The notes below the pieces were generated by a model. That model worked only from the letters and a program-made list of their open reading frames with translations, did not search any database and was not told where the DNA came from. Positions 22,920-33,269 of a stretch of 64,000 nucleotides of DNA are shown here, piece by piece. Source of the stretch: Tetrapyrgos nigripes (taxonomy: Eukaryota > Basidiomycota > Agaricomycetes > Agaricales > Campanellaceae); assembly GCA_013368315.1 (NCBI GenBank), contig JAACJM010000042.1, forward strand, positions 372,001 through 436,000, in the 5' to 3' direction. The position numbers and the translations under genes are program-made. How positions within the stretch are numbered: the stretch's first letter is position 1; every line of letters starts with the position of its first letter.

Positions 22920-24554
22920 ATGGCCCACCTAGACCCCCTCCCATACCCCCACCTCCACACCCTCATCGAAATAATAACCCGTCGTGCTCCCCGTCCGCTT
23001 GTCTTTCACGGAACACCCGAAGAAAACCCAAGGGAGTGGTTGGCGTGTTTAGAGGACCAGCTGGAGGCCAGTTACTCAGTTTCCCTTGGTGGGCTTTCTG
23101 TCTCTTCTTCACGGGCAGGAACAGTCCCTTTCCCTACGGCTTCCCAGACACCTCGTTCCCGTCAATCCCCAGCACAGTCCCAACCACACTCACGATCCCA
23201 GTCCCTAACGTCATCGCCATCACACTCGCGAGTGCGGTCTATAACGTCCGAGGATCAAGACAGCTCATCAGACTTTTTCCACATCTCCTCATTCCCTTCA
23301 TCTCCATCCCCACTCTCACCAACATCATATCGTTCCCTCTCACCCGCTTCTCCAATCTTGCCAACCCCGACCACGTCAGTCACGTCTACGTCCTCGAGAA
23401 CAAACACACGCACACGTCTCTCAATTCCCCTCTCCCAATGGCCCTACGTCGCCGTCTCGTTCCTGCGCGGAGAGATTCTGAGCGAGGTTATGAGAGGGGT
23501 TATGGAGCATTTCGCTTTTGGCGATACCAATACTGTTGCGAATATGAAAGGCGTTGTATGGGATGACCAAACGAAGAGTTGGAGTAGGGAAAGAGAGACT
23601 AGTACGAGTAGGAAACAGAGGTTGGCGAGGGAGTGGGACAAGTTTGGCGAGGTGGTTTGTGAGTTGCATGGTGAATTTTGTTTGGCTTTTTGGCTTTTCT
23701 TCCCTCTAATAATCCCCGATTTCGGTTCCCTTTGTCTTACAGAACGCGTCAAAGACCTCTTGTTAGCACAAGACACCAAAAAAACAAAAACGAAATCCAA
23801 GCTCGACATTATTGACATAGGAACTGCATACCTCCAAGCAGCCTCTGAGTCCCGGTTATTAGAGGAGTTGGGTGTGCCTAGGCCGGTCCCTCCAATTCCA
23901 ATTCAGCCTGTTTCTTCGAGCTCTGCAGTATCTGCGGTATCTGTTTCGTCTCTGTCTGCCAAGGGTCAACGACCTTGCCCGTTACCTATACAACTTCCAA
24001 CCCCAAATCCAAGTCTAAGCCCAAGAAGACCGGACCAGGCAGAGCAAGCAGCCCCAGACCCAGACCCAGAGATTGAGTCAGAGTCTTCATTGTCCACTCC
24101 GACCTCAGGGTTCTCGTATACGAGTTCTATATCCCGTACGTTTACTTTCTCTTACTCTTCACTTCAATTCCCCACCTCGTTTTCATTTTTCTTCCTTATC
24201 GAAAATGGCAAACTAACATCCGTATACACAGGTTCCTTCGGCTCATGGCTCTCCCTCCATTCACCCTCTTCCCTTTCTTTCTCCTCTCACCCTCACTCGC
24301 GGTCAAATTCGTTAGCTTCGACGACACCGTCGACGTTGGCTTCAGCGTCACCTTTCATATTACCTTCTACGTTACCTTCCACGTTGCCCTCAGCTCTGGG
24401 CTCTCCAGCGTCTGAGTCAGAGTCTACTTTGCCTATGACACCCAATATGCCTATGACGCCTATGACGCCTACGACACCTATGACTCCGTCTGCGCATTTG
24501 ATATTTCCGACGCAGGATATAGGTGTAGATGTGGGTATAGGGGAAGGTGGTGAA

Positions 24555-24587
<33 letters not shown>

Positions 24588-25307
24588 GCAGGTATGGGTG
24601 CTGGTGAAGGTGAAGGTGCGGATAGGGATATGGCTTTGGGTATGGATATGGGTATGGGTACGGATACGGCTACGACTACGACTACGACTACACTCTCTAC
24701 GAGTACGACTACATCTACACCTTCCCAGACCGAAGAGGATGACATAGACACCCTCATCTCCCGTGCCTGTGCCTCTTCGTTACAATCCCAATCCCAATCA
24801 CAATCACAATCACAATCACAATCACAATCTTCCTCTCAGTCCCAGTCTCAGTCCTCTAAATTCCCCCTAGTATCTCACCTATCCCACCTATCCTTAAAGG
24901 AGACATTACCCCTACCGCTACCCTCGCTGGGTTCTATGGCTTCTTTGGCGCTTACACTTACGTTGGGTGTGGGTGTGGGTGTTGGGGTTGGTGTTGGTGC
25001 GTTTTATGGAGATGGAGGGAGCTGGATGAAGGGGGATGGGGATGGGGGGACGAAGGGGGGTAGGGATAATCATAAGGATAGGGAGAGGCAGAGGCAGAAG
25101 GGTAAAGAGTCGTGGTTAGATCTCCTTATTGAGTCTCCTCGTGACGAAGATGGAGATGGAGATGGAGAGCGTAAAGATGGGTATAGAGATAGAGATAGAG
25201 ATAGAGATAGAGACAGAGAAGGGGGAAGAGGAAGAGGAAAGGGTGAGTCGACGTATATGTATACGTATAGAGATGTTGGAGTTGGGACTGGGACTAGGAC
25301 TGGGTAG
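22920..25307 (+). CDS. Uncharacterised low-complexity protein with a C-terminal hydrophobic segment
   Basis: Exons 22920-23670, 23743-24135 and 24232-25307 give 739 aa. Both introns (72 and 96 nt) are multiples of three, so unspliced RNA also stays open. The start is the first ATG (MAHLDPLPYPHLHTLIEII). Two ordered parts are seen: residues 1-50 (RPLVFHGTPEENPREWLACL) and about 175-290 (QWPYVAVSFLRGEIL..KQRLAREWDKFGEVVCELHE), the latter with a faint gag-like feel. The rest is simple sequence: Ser/Pro, (MG)n at 24555-24600, (SQ)n at 24780-24845, and (RD)n at 25187-25220. TLTLGVGVGVGVGVGAFYG near 24957-25013 could span a membrane. I do not know its function. It might be a fast-evolving or domesticated gene. 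Confidence 0.6.
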
Positions 25308-26400
25308 ACGGGGATTGGGACTGGGCTTGGCAGAGATTGAGAGATTGAGAGATTGACGGAGAGAATGAAGAAGGACAAGAACAAGGACTGAGTGAAGAAA
25401 GGAAGTATGTAGGTGCCTGTGCCTGTGTCTGCGTCAGTGCCTGTGTCAGTGTCAATGTCGGTGTTGTCGATGTCGTCGGTGTCACTGGAGTGGGCTTGGA
25501 CGTGTTTACGTATGTAATTTGCAGTTGTCCGCGTTTTTGTTTATAATTTTGATTTCTTTCTTTCCGTGTCTGCTCTCTACTCTTTTTGCTTTCTGCTCTC
25601 TTGCTTCCGTCTTCCCTCTTCTCTCAATCCGCTAAGCGCTTTGCTCTGCTCACCTCACCTACATGTATGTATCTTAATTTAGTCTATGTACTGTACCCCA
25701 CCGCCTTGTATAATAATATATAGCCGTGTATATACTGTACTTACCAGAGGTTAAATTCATTCATCACGAAGAGCTCCGAACACAAACACTCATATATACA
25801 TAGATACTTATGTGCATCATTGCATACATGTGCATGTCCAGCACAGTGTCTCTCATGGGTGTCCCTTATATATGGTTGTCTCGTTATCCGAGCTGGACTG
25901 TGGACAGAAACAAGCGCCAACGAAAAAAAATGACAATACCAAACCAAAAGCGATATATTCCAGCAATATATTCCATCGCGGGGAATCGAGCCCTGGGCTG
26001 CTGTGGACCGAGTTTAAAAATAGATAGATAGATTGGATACACCGCGCATAGATAGATATCAATGAAAGACGGCAATGTTAGCCATTACACACGATGGAGA
26101 TGCTTTACAATAAGTGCATGTTTATTGGGCATTTTGGGCATTGTTAAATCTCGAATATTTGCAAGAGTTTTTGCAGTCGCCGACCTACTCCATATGGGAC
26201 CGTTTTGTAGCCGACCTTCTATATGGAGTAGGTCCAGCGCTGAGCAAATACACGAGATTTTTGCTCACTCGAAACTGTGTCAAAATATACACTAACCCCC
26301 GCCGTGTGTGTGCCATGGATACGACGACAACCTTCTATTCCTCTTCGCTCGCGTGTATGATCGATCGGGTGGATGTATTCGGATGCAAACAAGAGAAATT
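25308..26400. other. 3' flank and spacer, no gene seen
   Basis: A GTGTCAGTGCCTGTG-like simple run occupies 25400-25500 and a T/C-rich stretch 25550-25640. The remainder has only short frames. Confidence 0.3.
26175..26252. repeat. Palindromic motif shared with 63150-63230
   Basis: CTACTCCATATGGGACCG and TATATGGAGTAGGTCC form an inverted pair around a 20-nt loop, followed by GCGCTGAGCA. The site at 63 kb has the same layout. Probably the core of a small dispersed element. Confidence 0.5.
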
Positions 26401-26404
26401 ATGA

Positions 26405-26447
26405 TGTCCTTCTTAGCTCAGTTGGTAGAGCGCGTCACTAGTACTCA
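26405..26447 (+). other. tRNA 5'-half-like sequence (A box, Thr-like AGT loop)
   Basis: CTTAGCTCAGTTGGTAGAGC is a perfect tRNA D-arm/A box, followed by GCGTCACTAGTAC, which resembles the anticodon arm of a tRNA-Thr(AGT). No matching 3' half, B box or acceptor strand follows within 200 nt. It is either a relic or the head of a SINE. It sits exactly where the CpG-poor block starts. Confidence 0.35.
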
Positions 26448-26449
26448 TG

Positions 26450-28671
26450 TAGGAAGTTCTTTCTTTCTTTCAATGTTCCCGACCTCCACCTCATATCTTA
26501 TGGTGCGTAGTCATCGCGGTCTTGATGCTGACATCTAGTTGGTGTACAGATTGCGAAGCCTCATCAAGTTTTTATGAGGTCCTTCCTGGCGCCTTTCATC
26601 CCTCCAATTGCCCATCCTCACTCCCTCCACTGTACACACCCCTGCTGCATTGTCTCTCTTTGTCACAGGTGTCTCAGTATCTATGACTTCTGCTGGTGAC
26701 ATCAGCATTCTGGATACCCAAACCTGAGCCTTTCCAGCGTCTGCCCATCCTTCCGGGTTCCATCATCCATGAGGTCTAAGCCGTCAAAAACAGGCTCAGA
26801 CAACTGGACTGCAGGGGGGGGGTATGCTCACCTGCAGGGCTTTCGGATTGCCTCACTTTCTTTCCCTGTTGCTTGTCTTTCCAGTGCAGCACCCATGCCT
26901 GCTCAGTCTCCACCACCATCTTCACCACTGCTGTTGATATTCAGCCTTATGTCTACAGCATCCCTTTCTCTCCCCCATCTATTTATTTTGTATCTTTTCT
27001 CTCCATGTTGTTTTGTTGGTTGTATGTACTTGTAGTAGTACTTAATGTAATTACTTGAGCCCCTCTTACTAACCTTTCTTTCAGCATATGCTTACTTCCT
27101 CCAATGGTCCTATCCCTTTTTGCATTGATACAACTGTTGAAATACGTTGGGGCACGAAAAGCAGGGGGAAAGAATGTTTGACCTTGTATTGGTACCAGAG
27201 GTAAACGAGTAAAGATACAGCCTATGCAACTACTGTATTTATACTCCGTAAATGGCTAAAATACCGCAAATAAACTCCTATTGACCCCCCCTATATGTTG
27301 AGGGGCCGTATTCAGCTTGCTATGGCAAAAATCCAAATCCAACAACAACATCACACCATCTCTGCACCTTCACGTCAAGACATCGTCATACTGTCTCTGT
27401 GTCATACCAGCACTTCAGTGCGGTAGACATCCTACCCTGCCTGCGAGGACAACTGGCCCTACTACACTGTTGCTTGCCCCGCAGTTATCCAGTCATTGGA
27501 TCCACGTAGTAGCTCCTTGTAGCATTACAGTGCAGTGTATAAATTCATTCATTCGGCAAGGAATATGACGAGGTCAGCCATTCAAGTCAGCTAGAAGGAA
27601 TGGATAGGTCATCTTCTTTGGTGTTTTGTTTTTTTTTGTTGGGAGCAAGAGTACTAGTTTTTTGGTCCCTGAATAGTCAGTACTACTAGTCCATGGTTAC
27701 TTGTTTAATCCCAGTGAAAAGTCAATGGAAGAGCGAACACCAGCGAATGTCCAAAAGACACTCAGTCTGACTCGCCTGTGTTTGCTCTTGTTACAAAATT
27801 GTGCACCGCCCATTATCTGCATTGAGTCAAACTGAGTCTGAGCAAGTGTTTTTTGGAAGATTTTGAGTATACTGTACTATTTCGAAGAAGTGTTCAGTCA
27901 CACATAACGGCGATGAGTGAACTGTTCAATTTTCAGTTTGTCATGCATAACGCACATAGAATGAACTGAGTGACCAACTACCCATTTCTGGGCTATTTTG
28001 AGGCCCAAAAAATGGAAAAACTGTGTCATACGGCTATTGGCTACTACAATCTGTAAGCTACTTGCCTTAAGTGGGCCAGCCAAGCTCTCGCTGGCATGTA
28101 CAAATCCAATGGGCATTATTTTTTTCATTCCTCATTAGAAAAAGTAAAAGTACAGAACTTAATGCACTCATCATCTGGCCTGTGGCCAACTCCTCATGTG
28201 CTAGTAGTTACTAGTAAGAGGATATAGTAAAAGTATGTGTCATCATATTCTTCTGAGGGAACTTTGCTGAAATATGTGAAAGAAAAAACAAGAGAGAAAA
28301 AAGAGATGAAGGAGACAGAGAGTCCAAAATTAGATTAATGATGTCATAGTTCAATGGGATGATAGAGACCTCATTGAACTGTTAGATAAGCTAGAGGGCC
28401 ACAAAACAATTGATTCGATGCAGCAAAGTAAATACAAGTACATGACTTGGAGGCTACAGAGATTACAGAGATTAGTTCTAAATTCTAAACTGAGGAGTCT
28501 GAGTCCTGACTCAACACCAGAGCCAAAGAGGGTAGTGTCAAACAAAGCCAAACCACCACTTAAATGGCGAAAAAGGTCCAATAAAGTACGAACCTCATTA
28601 CATTCAGATTTGTAATTTACAGTAAGTTTTGTCATTGGTGTTGTCTTGCAGCATTGTACCCCAGTCCTTTG
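26450..28671. other. CpG-poor block, no gene named
   Basis: Only weak coding pieces are present. The best is plus-strand 28350-28617 (LIELLDKLEGHKTIDSMQQS..PPLKWRKRSNKVRTSLHSDL), which ends in a proper stop but has no recognisable domain. A word at 28062-28100 (CCAGCGAGAGCTTGGCTGG, minus strand) recurs at 58090 and may be an element end. Confidence 0.3.
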
Positions 28672-29197
28672 CAAGAGGTGTGCAGATGGGTATGGCCAGA
28701 CCAGATGTTCCTTTTGGGTCTTAAGGTCAGTCAGACCTCCCCCCCTCCCTCCCTCCTTCCTAGAAAGGAAAGAGATAAGATAAAATTTCGCTTATAAATC
28801 ATCAAATCAAGTCACTTTTCCCTCCAGACCACCTTATAGACCCTCTACTGACCTAAAGACATAACAAAGGAGTGATAAATGCTAATGTAGGATCCATTTT
28901 CTTGAGGTAGCAAATATTTTTCAAAGAAAAGTTCATGATGTCAGACCACTGACGACATCACTATCATGAGAACTATATACCATTTCAGTGGAATTCCACC
29001 TAAATAAGGCATATCAGGCATGTCTTCTACCTGTTTTTACCCTACAAGTGTATTTCTGATACTTTGAAGCAGAGATGACTCCAGAAATTTGGTCTATATA
29101 CTCTCTAGGGCATGATGTACTTTTGGGTCATAAGCCCTCTCCAGACCCCCTCCCCCCCCAAGGTCTGGTCTCAGGTAGACCAGCAGCACACCTCTTG
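28672..29197. mobile_element. hAT-like non-autonomous element, 526 bp, copy B
   Basis: Same ends and body as 8950-9473. The flanking octamers do not match, so the insertion is old or one edge was rearranged; its right end abuts the probable LTR directly. Confidence 0.7.
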
Positions 29198-29627
29198 TGT
29201 CACAAAGAGGCGAGCGCCTAGATAGCGATAACGAGGAGCTATGGGCTCGACTCAACTAACAAGCAACAGTAAGAACTAGAACTATAGTGCTCATTAGCAA
29301 AGGTGAAAAGAGACTATAACAAAGGGGAATACACACCTGGTCCCAACAACGAAGAGGTCAAGATGGGAAACCAGGTGTCAGGCTACAAGGTATATATGTA
29401 AAGGGAAAGCTGTGGAGTAAAGCTGTAACGGAAGCTGTACCAGTGGCTATACGATAAGCTGTATCAGAGAAATGAAAGGTCCGGTGCATAGCATGTGGAA
29501 CGTGAGTCATAAGGTGTAAAGGTCTGAGGAGTGGTATGGAGATCCAAGGATGCGGAGATAGAAGGAAATAAATAGTACCAAATATAGACTTCATGACATC
29601 TTGGTCCTTTGAGTTCCACACTGACAG
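29198..29627 (-). mobile_element. Probable solo LTR (copia-like)
   Basis: The segment begins TGTCA and ends TGACA, the TG..CA form of an LTR. Read on the minus strand it starts TGTCAGTGTGGAACTCAAAG and continues with GGACCAAGATGTCATGAAG, a style I associate with fungal copia LTRs. No internal polyprotein lies nearby and no 5-bp duplication is seen. Confidence 0.45.
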
Positions 29628-29771
29628 CCTGCAAATCAGTTCACTTTGACTTTACATACATAAGTAGTAATATCTGTATGAACTGGGCCATAAATGAGCT
29701 TAAAATGAACTGAACTCCTTGACTGTCATGTGTCATCATGGGCACTGAACTGAGTGAACTGTAGTGAACCA

Positions 29772-30050
29772 CACTGGGTGCAAACAATTGTAATTCCTTG
29801 GATATACAGAGGAATTACACAAGACTTACACTAGTACACTCAATATGTAAGTCCACTTGACTTACTGAAGTATTACCAAAGACCACTGTGAGACTTCATG
29901 CCTTACAATAGTCATATATAATTGTTCTATTTTTCTTGGTCTCTGGTAATACTTCAGTAAGTCAAGTGGACTTACATATTGAGTGTACCAGTGTAAGTCT
30001 TATGTAATTCCTCTGTATATCCAAGGAATTACAAGTGTTTGCACCCAGTG
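29772..30050. mobile_element. CACTG foldback MITE, 279 bp, copy B
   Basis: Same structure and length as the copy at 14101, with only scattered differences. A CCA duplication lies at 29769-29771 and 30051-30053. The two sites prove mobility of the family. Confidence 0.92.
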
Positions 30051-30726
30051 CCACCTGTCACATGACATCCCCCCTGAACACTTCTTCAAAATAGTACAGT
30101 ATTCACTCTCGTTCACTCTCTTCCATTTGGATTGAATAGGGTGCACCTAATTCTGCACCTGCTTTGGTTCGCTCTGACTCGCTCTGGTTCATATAGTTAT
30201 GAATGAAATGTTCATTGTGATTCGCTACAGTACAATTTGGTACAGTACATGGCATACATAGTAGAAATACACTGCAATAAAATGCATTCTCCTGCATCCA
30301 TTGCCATAATCCCTTCTACACTGACGTCTTCTCCAAAATGCCTGAAAAAGTCTGTGTACATAGGTTCTGTGTCAGGAAAGGCATCATGCAGAATTTCCAG
30401 AAGAGAATGTACTAACGTGGACAATCACAAAGTGGAAAATAGCTGCACAAGAAGTCCATCAGTACTGTGACAATACAGTGGCGCATCCAAGACGCACTGG
30501 GAGCCCAGATATCCATACAAATTCACCTAATGCAAAAGGCAGGTTAGAGAAAGAAGATAATGCGACACGGAAGACTCACTGAACAATGAGAAACCTACTT
30601 GCCCTTCTCATTTCCTTCCCCTCACTCTCACATAGACATGTAACACCTTTGCAGATCACAATGACGTTGGCCAGGGAGTTTGCCAAGGGGGTCCGAAATG
30701 TTTGTTCTTACATGTCCAGTGACTCG
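30051..30726. other. Spacer, no gene seen
   Basis: Short frames only, CpG-poor until about 30600. Confidence 0.3.
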
Positions 30727-30741
30727 TAGGGATAACCACTG

Positions 30742-31389
30742 TAGGGCTTCGCGCCGTCCCAGTATCCATACGGTTATACGGGTACCATATCGTATAGCAA
30801 GTTTGAGGGGGAAAATACGGGATTGTACGGTACGGGTATAGCCCGTATATCACTGTCTCCTTTACGGCCGTCATACAGGTTAGTACGGTGTACGGGTCGG
30901 TCAAGCCCCGGCTACAACTTTTCCCTTGATTTTACCCCTTTTCGTCATGTTTTTTGTCATTCTTGTACATGAAGCGGTCGGAACAAGGTGAAAAATCCAA
31001 GCCTGAAGGGTACATCCACGCAAATCCTAATGAAAAAAGGTGCTGATGGGCTGTTGTTCAGATGTCGGTGAGTCTAAAGGCGAGTGAAAAAATTTCACCA
31101 AGCTATCGCAACGTGCACAACGTCAGATTCTGACCTCCGGCCTAGTTCAACAGGTTTTAAAGACAAGACAAAGCCGCTAAAGGGTGTGTATCTTGTAGTA
31201 TTTCCCTCAGCTGCACCAGTATGGACCCCGTAACCCGTATTACTGCCGTACCCGTACCCGTACCTGTCCAGTACCGTACAGGCTTCTGGATGAACCCTGA
31301 GTACAAATATGAGTATGGGTATACCGTATCAGTACTGAGCCAGTAAAATTAACGGGCGTACCAGTATTACTGGACGGTGCGAAGCCCTA
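30742..31389. mobile_element. hAT-type MITE, 648 bp, nested
   Basis: Ends TAGGGCTTCGC(G/A)CCGTCC are inverted, with identical AACCACTG octamers at 30734-30741 and 31390-31397. The interior is full of CGTACGG/CCGTACC words. No gene. It is inserted only 15 bp inside the left end of the outer element. Confidence 0.9.
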
Positions 31390-32229
31390 AACCACTGCAC
31401 TGTTACGGACACGGTTGGTCCGTATCCGTACCGTAGCCTCAGCCCCAGGATCGTTGACAGTACGAACGATACAGAATATCAATACGCCCCGTTACATACG
31501 ATACGGTCCGTTTGGCTGTTGAAAAGTTTTTCTTGTTCTTTGGACTTTGCAGTGAACAGACAAGGAATGATCATCATTTAAATCACAAGTTCACCAGCAA
31601 AATGTCCCGAGAATCACCAGATGTGAATAATACCCGGTCTTTCGCTATAATTGTCATCGCGCTGTCCTGTCCATCCTATCCAGGTTATAGCGCAAGATGG
31701 CCAATACATCACCCAAATCTTGCTACCACTGAAAAACAAGAAATGTGATCCGATAGTGAAGAATGTAACACATCTAGACAAAGTTATCGAGCTATAAGAA
31801 TATATCACGCTGATACAACGCTGATACAACACGATAAGGAAAATATATCGGTAGGTATCACGTACGCAGAAATATAACACGTTTGGAAATTTATATCACA
31901 TCTTGGGCTTTATAATGGTGATATGACGCAAACGGGGAATCATATTGATGCTGTATCCCAGTCATATCTCCCAAGACGCAATGAGAGCAGATACCACGTA
32001 TTGTTGATGCATTCAAGATGCTGTCAGCTCAATTCTGATAAAATATAGAAATTATTATGGGGTCAACTTGAAGATACCCTGACTTGCAAAACATGTATTA
32101 TAGCGAAGTTCTGATGGTTAGGACAGCGAGATGGGAAATGAATTGCAGTATAACGCGATATATCTCAGAGAAATCTAAATTGTATCTGAGTAGTGATTCT
32201 CAGGACATTTTGCTGGTGTTTAAACTCAC

Positions 32230-32550
32230 CTAACGCAATCGTACTTGTGCTCCCCGCAGCTTGAACACACCTTAACACCATCAAAAGCCAATAGGCATTT
32301 GTTGGGTATAGGGCAAGACCTACGCATGAGAGGGATAATATGGCTAGACATGAGGCATAGATGAGTCGACGGCCGACGTAGTCTGCCAGGGCGTCGAAGA
32401 ACATTGGCGCTGTACAGCGCGTGCCAATCGGAAAAGATAGAGAGATGAAAAATTCTGTTGCGCTGGAGTCCATCTCACTTACCTATGCCTTGAAAGACCA
32501 TATACATCGTTACCTGGCGTTTCCAAGCAACTACAGATGAGTCATAGGGG
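32230..32550 (-). pseudogene. MFS transporter gene fragment (helices 2-4)
   Basis: Two exons on the minus strand: about 32483-32550 (VAWKRQVTMYMVFQGI) and 32230-32409 (APMFFDALADYVGRRLIYAS, CLAILSLSCVGLALYPTNAY, WLLMVLRCVQAAGSTSTIAL). The intron is GTAAGT..TACAG and a further donor GTGAGT follows at 32229. ALADYVGRR is the D-x(3)-GRR loop of drug:H+ antiporters (DHA1). The remaining helices are not found on either side, so this is a captured or leftover piece. Confidence 0.7.
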
Positions 32551-33269
32551 AAAACAAAGAAACAACACTAGTACTCGCATCTGGATGATCCAATGATGGA
32601 CGGTATCCAAGATATGATGTAGAAAAAACTTGCACCCTGTTTAAAAACTTTGTAAATATGTGAAATTTCCTTTTTAAGAGTGATCATCCTCTTGCAAGTT
32701 GCAACAAACTCTTTTCAGGTGCTCACTGGCTGCCCATCCTAATTTTTTATCCCCAGGACCAGTGGGAGTTAGACCACGGTCAGTAACTCACTCCGTATGG
32801 GATACACCATTGATTTAGATTATAGATTATACGGTGTCAAGTCGGTATAATTTATACCGACGAGACACCAACGATTTGTCGTACCTTTTTAGACTGATGA
32901 CGTCACCCTATTCTGAGCCCGAGGCTCCAAGGTTCGACCTCGAGTTCCAGTGAGCCCAAGCCCTACGAAGCCGAGTCCGGCCAAGTTTTACTGGCGATGA
33001 TTTGCCTCACTTTTGCGCAGCGATGCATTTGTGGGTTCACTAACACCGACAAAGATATATGTGACAATGATTATTGACTGATAATCGATAATCGCCGATA
33101 TTACCCTCATGGGCAGGTATTCGTAACGCTCTGTAGCGTACGTAGTTCTGCGGTCAATACGGATACCTAACCGTACCGTGAGTCCTTGTTGAGGAGGCCT
33201 CACGGATAGCATCTGGATACGGGACTGTATCCGTATCCATCGTGGTACGGACACGGTGGCCATCCCTAC

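Larger units (their letters stand above)
30727..33268. mobile_element. Probable outer hAT-like element carrying an MFS gene piece
   Basis: Once the inner insertion and one of its duplications are taken out, the left end reads TAGGGATAACCACTG and the right end is the complement of TAGGGATGGCCACCG (12 of 15 match). CCGTATCCGTACC-type words crowd both ends. No clean 8-bp duplication is found (left GTGACTCG, right CTAGTGAA). It contains the MFS fragment at 32230-32550. Confidence 0.45.
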
